A stretch of 9,906 nt of DNA from Flavobacteriales bacterium CG_4_9_14_3_um_filter_32_8 (GTDB lineage: Bacteria; Bacteroidota; Bacteroidia; Flavobacteriales_E; Vicingaceae). The notes below the pieces were generated by a model. It saw only the letters and a program-made list of their open reading frames with translations. It had not been told where the DNA came from and did not search any database. A program made the translations under genes and the position numbers. The DNA is taken from contig PFUQ01000140.1 in the NCBI GenBank assembly GCA_002790175.1, positions 1 to 9,906 of the forward strand, written 5' to 3'. This document shows positions 1-7,521 of the stretch, one piece after another (the first letter of the stretch is position 1; each line of letters begins with the position of its first letter).

Positions 1-204
1 CATTGCAATAAATAATTTGTTTCTCAACAATTTTAAAAGTGTAAGAAGAGTTGATGTTTGGATAGAAGTATTTATTCCTAATGTGTGAGATGAGATTATG
101 GTTAACATGGCTTCGTTTTTAGGTAAATTAAAATCTAATTCTAAAAAAAATTGTTTAAGCAACAAGTCCATTTCATCTGCATTTGTTGGATTATTATTTA
201 GCAT
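1..204 (-). CDS. Partial protein after the sigma factor, possible anti-sigma factor
   Basis: A reading frame starts with ATG at 204-202 and stays open for 68 codons to the left edge, so the C-terminal part is missing. It overlaps the end of the sigma-factor gene by 11 bases, which suggests translational coupling. The visible part is a soluble-looking N-terminus: an acidic, leucine-rich helix (ADEMDLLLKQFFLELDF, about residues 9-25), a second stretch ending in LLKLLRNK, then LFIAM, which could be the start of a membrane segment. A short cytoplasmic helical region followed by a membrane anchor, encoded directly after an ECF sigma gene, is the usual layout of an anti-sigma factor, but I recognise no specific family. 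The open frame and overlap are seen in the sequence; the anti-sigma role is inferred from position only. Confidence 0.6.
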   Translation of the reverse strand, partial: MLNNNPTNADEMDLLLKQFFLELDFNLPKNEAMLTIISSHTLGINTSIQTSTLLTLLKLLRNKLFIAM

Positions 205-808
205 TTCTTTTGAATTTAGTTTGTTTGTTAATTAATTTATTAGTCAGTTGTTCTTTTAATCGTGCGTAATACACTTTTAGCTGTTCTTCTGGCTTGTCCA
301 CATATCTCGAAATTTCTTTGTAAGTCATTCCTTGGCTTCTTAGCAACAATAAAATGCGTTGCCAATCTTCCAATAGGTCTAATTCTAATTGTAAAGATTT
401 TAATTTTTCATTCGGAGAAATAGCCTGTTCTTCATGCTGATAACCATTAATTATTTGATTGCTCAATTCAACTTCTTCTACTCCTTGATTGGCTGTTTTA
501 GTATCCCTAAAATGGTTTCGTAAATAATTGATGAAAATTTTAAAAATGAATGAACCGAATTTCTGTTCATTTTCAAACTCATACAAATTAATTGTTTCTG
601 CTACTTTGTAAATGGTTTTGTAAATCAAATCCCAAGAAACATCTTCATTTACTTTCCAATTATAAATAGCATAATTATTGAGTTTTTGTGAATAAAGCTC
701 AAATAATAATTCAATCCCTTTTTCTTTGTTAGATTGAATAACTTGGAATATTTCTTTTTTAAAATTCAACTGACATGTGTTTAGTAGTATAACACAAACT
801 GGTAACAA
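194..808 (-). CDS. RNA polymerase sigma factor, sigma-70 family (ECF-type)
   Basis: A small sigma factor that would direct RNA polymerase to a specific set of promoters. Region 2 spans about residues 31-104 and ends in FGSFIFKIFINYLRNHFRD, typical of the -10-binding helix of ECF factors. A variable linker covers about 105-135. Region 4 lies at about 136-191 with a helix-turn-helix (LLLLRSQGMTYKEISRYVDKPEEQLKVYYARLKEQL) of the usual 'more abundant than expected, K-E-I-S/A' type. The length, about 190-204 residues, fits ECF factors. The start is uncertain: there is no in-frame ATG near the N-terminus. The longest frame begins with TTG at 808, and a second TTG at 769 (residue 14) would remove an odd hydrophobic, cysteine-containing leader (LPVCVILLNTC) that is unlike ECF N-termini. 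The downstream gene overlaps its stop codon. The signal it answers to cannot be read from this window. Confidence 0.85.
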   Translation of the reverse strand: MLPVCVILLNTCQLNFKKEIFQVIQSNKEKGIELLFELYSQKLNNYAIYNWKVNEDVSWDLIYKTIYKVAETINLYEFENEQKFGSFIFKIFINYLRNHFRDTKTANQGVEEVELSNQIINGYQHEEQAISPNEKLKSLQLELDLLEDWQRILLLLRSQGMTYKEISRYVDKPEEQLKVYYARLKEQLTNKLINKQTKFKRNAK

Positions 809-834
809 TTTTTATTTCTATCTAGTGTTTATCC

Positions 835-848
835 TTGTTCTCGAACAA
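835..848. promoter_or_regulatory. Short dyad over the sigma-gene promoter, possible operator
   Basis: A 14-base inverted repeat, TTGTTC-TC-GAACAA, with two perfect 6-base arms and a 2-base spacer. It overlaps the candidate -7 box at 846-853 and the expected transcription start of the sigma-factor gene, a position where a bound repressor would block initiation. No known operator class is recognised, and a 14-base dyad can occur by chance in AT-rich DNA. Confidence 0.25.
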
Positions 849-853
849 AAGTA
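846..853 (-). promoter_or_regulatory. Candidate -7 box for the sigma-factor gene
   Basis: Read on the minus strand, 853-846 is TACTTTTG, an exact match to the Bacteroidota -7 consensus TAnnTTTG. Transcription would start near 839, about 31 bases before the TTG at 808 or 70 before the TTG at 769. The -33 element is weak: the best candidate is TTTA, 22 bases upstream of the box. Confidence 0.4.
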
Positions 854-934
854 ATTTAAGAATTCAACATACATCTAAAGTAATTTTCATTTTAAAGCAA
901 ATGAAGTGTTTGCTTAAACTGAGTTAATCGATTT

Positions 935-980
935 TAAAATCAAAAGCCATCCGTCAGCTGACGGATGGCTTTTGATTTTA
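935..980. terminator. Perfect 46-bp palindrome, likely bidirectional terminator
   Basis: Positions 935-980 read the same on both strands: two 23-base arms meet with no spacer at the centre (GTCAGCTGAC, 953-962). The GC-rich core (AGCCATCCGTCAG and its complement) is flanked by AAAATCAAA/TTTGATTTT, so RNA from either strand folds into a strong hairpin ending in a U-rich strand. It lies 43 bases after the stop of the thioredoxin-like gene and should end that transcript before the sigma gene. Four bases at the centre would be unpaired in RNA. Confidence 0.85.
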
Positions 981-1023
981 TTTTTGGTTTAGGGTATTTT
1001 GTTTTTTTAGAGATTAAAAATTA

Positions 1024-1545
1024 TTATTTTTTCTTCTCTTTTGCTTGTTTAATCATAGCATCAACACCATCAGTAAATGCTGCGACACCATTCACATAAC
1101 CTGTTTTTCCTAAGGATTCAATAGTATATTGACCTTTATCGTCTTTACCTAAATTAAACACCCAAATGGTTGGATAACCTGTTACTTGAAAGGCTTGCTG
1201 CAAACCAGCATTTTGCTGCTTAATATTTTCGGGCAATTGAAATTTTTTTGGAAAATCTAATTCAAGTAATACGACATTCTTTTCTGCCCATTTTTTAAAT
1301 TCATCTTTATCAAAAACTTCAAACTTTAATTTTTTACACCAACCACACCAATCACTACCAGTAAAATTTGCCATTATCGGTTTGCCAGTTTTAAGAGACA
1401 ATAAACGTGCCTCTTCCAAATTCACTAACCAGCCATCAGCATGAGCTTTGTATTCTGAAGTGTTTGCTATAACCCCAACTTGGGCAAATATTGGAGATAC
1501 TACTAACATCAGAAAAAATACAGTTATTGTTTTTAAAATTTTCAT
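1024..1545 (-). CDS. Exported thioredoxin-family protein with CGWC active site
   Basis: A 173-residue thioredoxin-fold protein, probably periplasmic or outside the inner membrane. Residues 1-21 form a signal peptide (KILK start, hydrophobic core, SPIFA then Q22 as the likely new N-terminus). The redox motif is WCGWCKK with cysteines 67 and 70, preceded by the strand KPIMANFTGSDW. The cis-proline loop is GYPTIWVF with P125. This arrangement matches the thioredoxin-like 'Thioredoxin_7' type common in Bacteroidota. The C-terminus is lysine-rich (KQAKEKKK). It would reduce or isomerise disulfides in exported proteins; its partner is unknown. It starts 48 bases after the long peptide transporter gene with no terminator between, so the two are probably co-transcribed, and the palindrome at 935-980 ends the unit. 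Family assignment is firm; substrate and direction of the redox reaction are not. Confidence 0.9.
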   Translation of the reverse strand: MKILKTITVFFLMLVVSPIFAQVGVIANTSEYKAHADGWLVNLEEARLLSLKTGKPIMANFTGSDWCGWCKKLKFEVFDKDEFKKWAEKNVVLLELDFPKKFQLPENIKQQNAGLQQAFQVTGYPTIWVFNLGKDDKGQYTIESLGKTGYVNGVAAFTDGVDAMIKQAKEKKK

Positions 1546-1593
1546 AAATTATTTTTTTTTGAATCAAATCAATTTCTATACCAAATTACAAAA

Positions 1594-3624
1594 TTATTTT
1601 ACTCCGTGCATTAATTTTTTTAAAATAGGATTCAATAATAATGCAATAATACCAATAATGATAGGTACAATGGTAAATATTAAAAAGAAAGTCGAAACGT
1701 CATATTTTGCGGTTATTTCATCAATCATTCCTCCCATTTTTCCAGATGTTTTATTACCAATAGCTAAGGCTAAATACCAAACTCCAAACATAAATGCAAT
1801 CATACGAGGTGGCACTAATTTACTGACATAAGAAAGTCCAACTGGTGAAACACAGAGTTCTCCCATGGTATGAAATAAATAAGCACAAATTAACCAAACC
1901 ATGCTAACTGATGCTGATTTTGCACCTTGAGGTATTCCTGAAGCTCCATAAGCCAAAAAGGCAAAACCGATTGCCAAGAAAAACAAACCAATGGCATATT
2001 TGTTGGCTGGTTGAGGATTGTATTGACTTTCCCACCATTTAGAAAATAAAGGTGCAAAAGCAATGATAAATAAGGAGTTTAGTATTAAAAACCAAGTAGC
2101 TGGTATTTGAATTTCGTTATCTCTTTTCTTCACAACAGTTGCTGAAATACTTGTTGAAATATGTTGCGCTTTATCTTCTGTAATATATTTATAATTTTCA
2201 CCTTTTTTATCTATATCAATAATAGAAATTTTATCATTTAAAATAAAATCATTTGTTGACCTAATTAAAGTTGTTTCTTGACCGATAACTGTATTTGGAG
2301 GCACATCTGTAGCAGCAGTTATTACAACAATTTTAGTGGTTTCTTCCCCTTTTTCATTGATGGAAGTGACTTGATAAGTAGGATAATAAATTTCATAAGC
2401 GTAGGTGCTAAAATTGTTATAAATCTTAAATGTTATTAAGCCCCAAATCAAAATAAAACTAAATCCTAAAATTAAGTTGGAGTATAGATATTTTTTAAAA
2501 GTTTGTTTAAACAACAAAAAGAGAACATAAGTAATAATTGCGATAGGTACAACAGTTATGATAACATCTACAATATTAAAAATTAGTGCAGAATTGCCTG
2601 ACAAAATCCTATTGGTATAATCTTTTGCAAAAATACTCATAGAGCCACCTGCTTGCTCAAAAGAAGCCCAAAAGAAAATAATAAAAAATGCAAAAATAAC
2701 AACAGCAATCATTTTGTCTCTTGTAATTTTACTATATCTCACAATTCTTGAACCCAATAAAAATACAAATAACATTAAAGTTGCTATGATGACATAATTT
2801 GATAAATCTGATTCGCCAATGCTAAAAACATTATAATTAGCAATCTTCTTTATAGGATCATTAATTACCCATGTTAACCCAGCAACTGCAATTATTGTTA
2901 TCATAATTTTATCAATGAAAGTAAATGGGTTTAGTTTGTCTTCAACTATTTTATGGTCATCTGCTTCAATCGTTATCTCTATTTTATTCGGCTTTTTACC
3001 AACATCTCCAAAAATACCTTGTGCCAAAACAAACTGTAATAACCCTAACAACATAAAAATTCCTGCTAAGCCAAAACCCCAACTCCAACCGAGTACTTCG
3101 CCTAAATAACCGCAAAGCATTATTCCTAAAAAAGCTCCAGCATTAACTCCCATATAAAAAATAGTATAAGCACCATCTTTTTTCTCAGGAAAATCTTTGT
3201 AAAGAACAGAGATAAATGAAGTCATGTTAGGTTTAAAAAAACCTGTACCTGCAATTAATAAGAATAAACCTAAATAAAGAAAAAATGGATTGGATTCAAT
3301 AGCCATACTTGCATGACCTAATGTCATTATAATCGCACCAATAATAACAGCTCTTCTGTTCCCTAAATATTTATCAGCTAAAATTCCACCAATGATTGGA
3401 GTTAAATATAACATGGCGATATAGGTTCCATATAAAGCGAGTGCATTTTCCCGAGGCCAATCCCAACCACCAATACCAAAAGAACTTACCAAGAACAAAA
3501 CCAACAAAGCACGCATTCCATAAAAGGAAAAGCGTTCCCACATTTCTGTAAAAAATAACACAAATAAACCTGCAGGGTGACCTAATACTTGTGTTTTAAA
3601 AAAATCGTTATCTACTTTATTCAT
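1594..3624 (-). CDS. POT/PTR-family peptide:proton symporter, long form with insert
   Basis: An inner-membrane transporter of the proton-dependent oligopeptide family, importing di- or tripeptides with protons. Family motifs are clear: ExxERF at residues 27-32 (TEMWERFSFYG), GGILADKYLGNRR (79-91) after the second membrane helix, FFKPN (129-133, K131), the PTR2 signature YTIFYMGVNAGAF (153-165), FFWASFEQAGGSM on helix 7 (317-329), and GELCVSPVGLS on helix 10 (588-598, E589). In ExxERFxYYG the first tyrosine is phenylalanine (F34). At 676 residues it is far longer than the usual ~500: about 160 extra residues lie between TNR (337-339) and PATWF (508-512), containing two more hydrophobic segments (about 346-372 and 380-400) and a polar, threonine-rich stretch (about 402-505). 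If these two segments cross the membrane, the polar part faces the periplasm. The gene follows a hairpin after the neighbouring paralogue and precedes the thioredoxin-like gene by 48 bases. Confidence 0.93.
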   Translation of the reverse strand: MNKVDNDFFKTQVLGHPAGLFVLFFTEMWERFSFYGMRALLVLFLVSSFGIGGWDWPRENALALYGTYIAMLYLTPIIGGILADKYLGNRRAVIIGAIIMTLGHASMAIESNPFFLYLGLFLLIAGTGFFKPNMTSFISVLYKDFPEKKDGAYTIFYMGVNAGAFLGIMLCGYLGEVLGWSWGFGLAGIFMLLGLLQFVLAQGIFGDVGKKPNKIEITIEADDHKIVEDKLNPFTFIDKIMITIIAVAGLTWVINDPIKKIANYNVFSIGESDLSNYVIIATLMLFVFLLGSRIVRYSKITRDKMIAVVIFAFFIIFFWASFEQAGGSMSIFAKDYTNRILSGNSALIFNIVDVIITVVPIAIITYVLFLLFKQTFKKYLYSNLILGFSFILIWGLITFKIYNNFSTYAYEIYYPTYQVTSINEKGEETTKIVVITAATDVPPNTVIGQETTLIRSTNDFILNDKISIIDIDKKGENYKYITEDKAQHISTSISATVVKKRDNEIQIPATWFLILNSLFIIAFAPLFSKWWESQYNPQPANKYAIGLFFLAIGFAFLAYGASGIPQGAKSASVSMVWLICAYLFHTMGELCVSPVGLSYVSKLVPPRMIAFMFGVWYLALAIGNKTSGKMGGMIDEITAKYDVSTFFLIFTIVPIIIGIIALLLNPILKKLMHGVK

Positions 3625-3657
3625 ATTTGGAATTCTTTTTATCGTTAATAATTATAA

Positions 3658-3689
3658 AAAAACTCAAGTAATAAATTACTTGAGTTTTT
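3658..3689. terminator. Terminator-like hairpin between the two peptide transporter genes
   Basis: Arms AAAAAACTCAAGTAAT (3658-3672, 15 bases paired) and its complement (3675-3689) form a 15-bp stem with a 2-base tip. On the minus strand the stem ends in a run of T, like an intrinsic terminator. It sits 28 bases after the stop of the shorter transporter gene (3718) and only 33 bases before the start of the longer one (3624). The stem is AT-rich, so it may terminate only part of the transcripts and set a lower level for the downstream pair. Confidence 0.75.
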
Positions 3690-3717
3690 AAAATATATAA
3701 CTTGTGTTATCAAATCA

Positions 3718-5211
3718 TTAATGGATACCCTTCATAAACTTGTTAAGAATAGGAGAAAGAAGCAATAATGATATTCCTGAACCTATCATTAACATAGTAA
3801 TAAAAGGATATAACTCAAAATTGTATTTATGTAAAATACTTTCTAGCATTCCTGCTAAATAATTACCTGCAGCAAAACTTGCCATCCATAACCCCATTAC
3901 AATTGAACCTAATTTGGAAGGTGCTAATTTGGTTATCATGGAGAGCCCTATTGGAGATAACATCAATTCACCAAATGTTAAAATCACATAAACTGCAACC
4001 AACCACCATGGTGAAACCATATTTCCTCCTTCGGCAGCATGACTTGCTTGTGTCATAATCCAGAAAGCTAAAGCTCCTAAAAATAATCCTATTGCGAATT
4101 TTAAAGGTGTTCTAGGGTTGAATTTTAAGGCATCTAGTTTTAACCACATAACAGAAAAAATTGGTGCAAATATTAAAATTCCTATTGGATTAACATTTTG
4201 GAACCATGTTGCTGGCACATTCCATCCAAACACCATTCTGTTTGTATTTTCAGCTGCAAACAAGTTCATAGTACCTCCAGCTTGTTCAAATCCAGCCCAA
4301 AAAGCAATGTTAAAAAATGCAAGCACTAAAATCACAACCATTCTACTCCATTCTTCCGAACCATTTGTTCCTTTATAAATAACATAAGCTAAAGCAATAA
4401 TTCCGGCTATAAAACCCACATAAGTTACAATACTTGTTACTTTTTCAGGTAATAAACCCCAAACATAAATAACAAAAAGGGTCGATAAAACTAATCCAAT
4501 AGCATAAATAAAAATATCACGCCAATCTTTTTTATCTAAAACGAATTTATCTGAAGGAGAATTAGGTGGAAGACCTTTTTGTTCGAGTGAATGTTCTCGC
4601 ATTTTTAACCAAAGGACACCTATTATCATACCAACACTAGCTGATAAATAACCATAACCCCAAGAAACATTTTCACCTAATGCTCCAGCTACAAATGGCC
4701 CTAAAATAGCACCAAGGTTAATTCCCATGTAGAAAATATTAAAAGCTGAATCTTTTCTAGGATCGTTATCATCATAAAAATCACCAACAATAGTTGAAAT
4801 ATTTGGTTTAAAAAATCCGTTACCAATAATAAGAACCCCTAAGCCTAAATGAAAAAGAAAAAGACGAGTTTCAACATCTAACGTGTGAGCCATAAATGCA
4901 CTTCCAGCAAGTAAAGACTGACCAACTGCCATTACGAGTCCACCAATATAAACAGTTTTTCTTTTACCAAAAAAATTATCAGCTACCCAACCCCCAAGTA
5001 TAGGAGTTAAATAAACCAATCCAGTAAAAATTGCATATAGTGCTAAGGATTCTTCTCTGTCTAATCCAAATCCACCATTTACTAATTCAGCTGTAAGATA
5101 CAGCGTTAATAAAGCTCTCATGCCATAATAACTAAAACGTTCCCACATTTCAGTCGCAAAAAGCGTATAGAGTGCTTTTGGATGTCCTTTTTTAATTGAT
5201 TCTGTTGTCAT
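3718..5211 (-). CDS. POT/PTR-family peptide:proton symporter, standard length
   Basis: A proton-coupled importer of di- and tripeptides in the inner membrane. At 497 residues it has the normal bacterial length: twelve transport helices plus the extra HA/HB pair (about 231-279) between helices 6 and 7. The full ExxERFxYYG motif is present at residues 21-30 (EMWERFSYYG), followed by R32. Other family marks are GGWVADNFFGKRK (73-85), FFKPN (K135), the PTR2 signature FNIFYMGINLGAI (157-169), FWAGFEQAGGTM on helix 7 (304-315), and GELMLSPIGLS on helix 10 (414-424, E415). These acidic and basic residues are the ones known in the family for proton coupling and for binding the peptide termini. The gene starts 42 bases after the peptidase gene, with no terminator, so the two should form one transcript. 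Exact peptide preference cannot be read from sequence. Confidence 0.95.
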   Translation of the reverse strand: MTTESIKKGHPKALYTLFATEMWERFSYYGMRALLTLYLTAELVNGGFGLDREESLALYAIFTGLVYLTPILGGWVADNFFGKRKTVYIGGLVMAVGQSLLAGSAFMAHTLDVETRLFLFHLGLGVLIIGNGFFKPNISTIVGDFYDDNDPRKDSAFNIFYMGINLGAILGPFVAGALGENVSWGYGYLSASVGMIIGVLWLKMREHSLEQKGLPPNSPSDKFVLDKKDWRDIFIYAIGLVLSTLFVIYVWGLLPEKVTSIVTYVGFIAGIIALAYVIYKGTNGSEEWSRMVVILVLAFFNIAFWAGFEQAGGTMNLFAAENTNRMVFGWNVPATWFQNVNPIGILIFAPIFSVMWLKLDALKFNPRTPLKFAIGLFLGALAFWIMTQASHAAEGGNMVSPWWLVAVYVILTFGELMLSPIGLSMITKLAPSKLGSIVMGLWMASFAAGNYLAGMLESILHKYNFELYPFITMLMIGSGISLLLLSPILNKFMKGIH

Positions 5212-5253
5212 ATTTAATAATTTTAGTTACGCGTACAAATATATAAAAATGAA

Positions 5254-7425
5254 TTACAAATTTTCTAAAATAAAATTGGTCATTAAATTATAAAGATGAA
5301 GTCTTGTATTTCCTCCATAAATACCATGGTTTTTGTTGGGATAAGACATTTGTGTAAATTGTTTATTGGCGTTGATTAAAGCTGAAATCATTTCCGTAGT
5401 ATTTTGATAGTGAACATTATCATCTGCCATTCCGTGAATTAATAAATAATTTCCTTTTAATTTTTCTACATGGTTAATTGGAGAATTGTCATCATAACCT
5501 GCTGCATTTTCTTGTGGAGTTTGCATATATCTTTCGGTGTAAATGTTGTCATAAAATCTCCAATTGGTTACTGGAGCAACTGCAATTGCTGTTTTAAAAA
5601 CATCGGCACCTTTAGTAATACAAAGCGAAGACATATATCCACCGTAACTCCAACCAAAAATTCCAATTCTGCTTCCATCAATATAGGGTAAAGTTGCTAG
5701 ATATTTTGCACTCGCAATCTGGTCTTCTGTTTCATATTTTCCTAATTGTAGGTAGGTAATTTTTTTAAAAGCCTCTCCCCTAGCCCCAGTGCCCCTATTG
5801 TCTACCGAAACAACAATGTATCCTTTGCTTGCTAATAGTTGAAACCAAAAGTAATTGTTTCCTTCCCAAGCATCATTTACAGTGTTAATACCAGGTCCAC
5901 CATAAACATACATTAATACAGGATATTTTTTGGTTTCATCAAAATTTGAAGGTAAAATTTTCCATGCATTTAACTCATTACCATTAACATTAATTTTAAA
6001 AAATTCTTTTTTAGTAAGTTCAACTTTAGTTAATTTATCTTTTAACTCAAAATTATCTTCAAGAATACTTTTAACCTTTCCCTTATTATCGTTTAATGTA
6101 ATAAAGTTAGGAGTATTTGCCGAAGTGTGGTAATTAATAAAATATTTAAATGAGGTACTAAAATCAGCATCATTTGTTCCTTTTAGGATTGTCAATTGTT
6201 TTTTGGAAGACCCATTTAATTTGATGGAATAAACTTGTCGTTCCATTGGAGTTACTTCAGCAGATTGGTAATAAATTATCCCATTTTTTTCATCAACCCC
6301 ATAATAACCAGTAACATCCCAATTGCCTTTGGTAATTTGATTGATTAGTTTTCCTGAAATATCATACAAATAAATATGATTATAACCATCCTTCTCGCTG
6401 GTGATTGTAAATTGATTTTTAGTGGTCAAAAAATCAGACGTAGGAACTTCAACGTACTTATCATTTTGTTCCTGGTAAATAATTTTACTTTCTCCTGTTA
6501 ATGCATCCGTTAAATGAATAATTAAATCGTTCTGATGACGATTTAAGCTTTGAATTGCTAGATTTTTAGAATCATTGGTCCAGTTAATTCTAGAAATGTA
6601 TTCATAATTATTACCAATATTTGCTTTTGTTGTTTGGGTACTTGGTACGTCATAAAAATAAATAGCTACTTTTGAATTATCCTCTCCTGCTTTTGGGTAT
6701 TTAAATCGTTCTTCACTTGGATAAAGTGGACCATATAGTTGCATCAACCATTCTTTAACTCCGCTTTCATCAAATCGATAAAAAGCAATTTTATTTCCAT
6801 CGGGAGACCATTCAAATGCTTTAACCAAAACCAACTCTTCTTCATAAACCCAATCTGAAACTCCATTCATAATTTTGTTGGATGCACCATCTGTTGTAAT
6901 TTGAACTTCTTTATCAGTTGTTAAATCTTTATAAAACAAATTATTATCTTTTACAAAAGCCACTTTATTCGCCAATGGCGAAAATGTAGCATATAGTTGC
7001 TTACTTCCTGTTGTTAGTTTTGTAAGTGATTTTGTAACTAAATCATAAATAAAATAATGAGATTTTGAAGAGTGACGATATATCGATTCATCTTCAGTAG
7101 CAATTAACAATTTGGTTTCATCCGAACTAAACTGATAATCATCAATTTTAATTAAATTATCTTGGTAAACTAAATCGGATGCATTAACAATTACTTTTTG
7201 TTTATTCTTATCTAAATATGAATACTTCACGATTGAACGTCCATCACCTATAGTTTCTAACACGGTATAATTTGAACCATCTTTCATCGACCTTAAACCA
7301 GAAATGGTTTCTTGACTAAATTGATGGTTTTTCCAGATATCTTCTAATGTAATTATTTTCTTTTCTTGACCGAAAATTGAACCAAATACACCTAATAATA
7401 ATGCAATAAGTATTAAATTTCTCAT
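5254..7425 (-). CDS. Exported dipeptidyl-peptidase IV, serine peptidase family S9B
   Basis: A serine peptidase that removes dipeptides from peptides with proline (or alanine) in the second position. Residues 1-19 are a signal peptide (cleavage likely before Q20), so it acts outside the cytoplasm. The N-terminal beta-propeller (about 90-480) carries DWVYEEE (191-197), matching the glutamates that hold the substrate's free amino end in human DPP4, and YRHS (R117), aligning with DPP4 R125. The C-terminal alpha/beta-hydrolase domain (about 500-723) has the oxyanion tyrosine in YVYGGPG (Y508), the nucleophile GWSYGG (S593), the acid in HGMADDNVH (D668, with N670 equivalent to DPP4 N710), and the histidine in NKNHGIYGG (H700). 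The triad and the substrate-end residues are therefore all present, and 723 residues is the normal family length. It is the first gene of the minus-strand peptide-use unit, 42 bases ahead of a peptide importer, which suggests its dipeptide products are taken up at once. Confidence 0.95.
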   Translation of the reverse strand: MRNLILIALLLGVFGSIFGQEKKIITLEDIWKNHQFSQETISGLRSMKDGSNYTVLETIGDGRSIVKYSYLDKNKQKVIVNASDLVYQDNLIKIDDYQFSSDETKLLIATEDESIYRHSSKSHYFIYDLVTKSLTKLTTGSKQLYATFSPLANKVAFVKDNNLFYKDLTTDKEVQITTDGASNKIMNGVSDWVYEEELVLVKAFEWSPDGNKIAFYRFDESGVKEWLMQLYGPLYPSEERFKYPKAGEDNSKVAIYFYDVPSTQTTKANIGNNYEYISRINWTNDSKNLAIQSLNRHQNDLIIHLTDALTGESKIIYQEQNDKYVEVPTSDFLTTKNQFTITSEKDGYNHIYLYDISGKLINQITKGNWDVTGYYGVDEKNGIIYYQSAEVTPMERQVYSIKLNGSSKKQLTILKGTNDADFSTSFKYFINYHTSANTPNFITLNDNKGKVKSILEDNFELKDKLTKVELTKKEFFKINVNGNELNAWKILPSNFDETKKYPVLMYVYGGPGINTVNDAWEGNNYFWFQLLASKGYIVVSVDNRGTGARGEAFKKITYLQLGKYETEDQIASAKYLATLPYIDGSRIGIFGWSYGGYMSSLCITKGADVFKTAIAVAPVTNWRFYDNIYTERYMQTPQENAAGYDDNSPINHVEKLKGNYLLIHGMADDNVHYQNTTEMISALINANKQFTQMSYPNKNHGIYGGNTRLHLYNLMTNFILENL

Positions 7426-7475
7426 ATTTCTAATTTTATAATGCCGAATTTACTGAAATACTAACCATTTTTAAA

Positions 7476-7493
7476 TTTTATTTTATTTTATTT
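7476..7493. repeat. TTTTA pentanucleotide tandem repeat in a divergent promoter region
   Basis: Three tandem copies of TTTTA (7476-7490) plus a partial TTT lie in the 128-base space between the divergent peptidase and lipoprotein genes. It ends where a possible -33 TTTG for the lipoprotein gene begins. Such short repeats can change length by slippage, but three copies is short and the area is generally AT-rich. Confidence 0.4.
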
Positions 7494-7521
7494 GTACCAT
7501 TATTTAATGGCAAGCTATTTG
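7491..7521 (+). promoter_or_regulatory. Candidate promoter of the small lipoprotein gene
   Basis: TTTG at 7491-7494 could be a -33 element. After 19 bases comes GCTATTTG (7514-7521), which keeps the TTTG half of the TAnnTTTG -7 consensus but not the leading TA. The predicted start near 7528 would give a leader of about 26 bases before the ATG at 7554. Spacing fits; the -7 match is partial. Confidence 0.3.

Noticed and set aside
1448..1831. 127-codon plus-strand reading frame
   Set aside because: It lies antisense across the ends of the thioredoxin-like and long transporter genes, which both have clear family motifs. Its composition is that of an AT-rich reverse frame, with no domain.
1594..5211. 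Two adjacent POT genes as one gene split by a frameshift
   Set aside because: Each encodes a complete transporter with its own ExxERF, PTR2 and helix-10 motifs; they are tandem paralogues.
5228..5235. TACGCGTA palindrome between the peptidase and short transporter genes
   Set aside because: Eight bases of symmetry is expected by chance, and it is not placed at a recognisable promoter.
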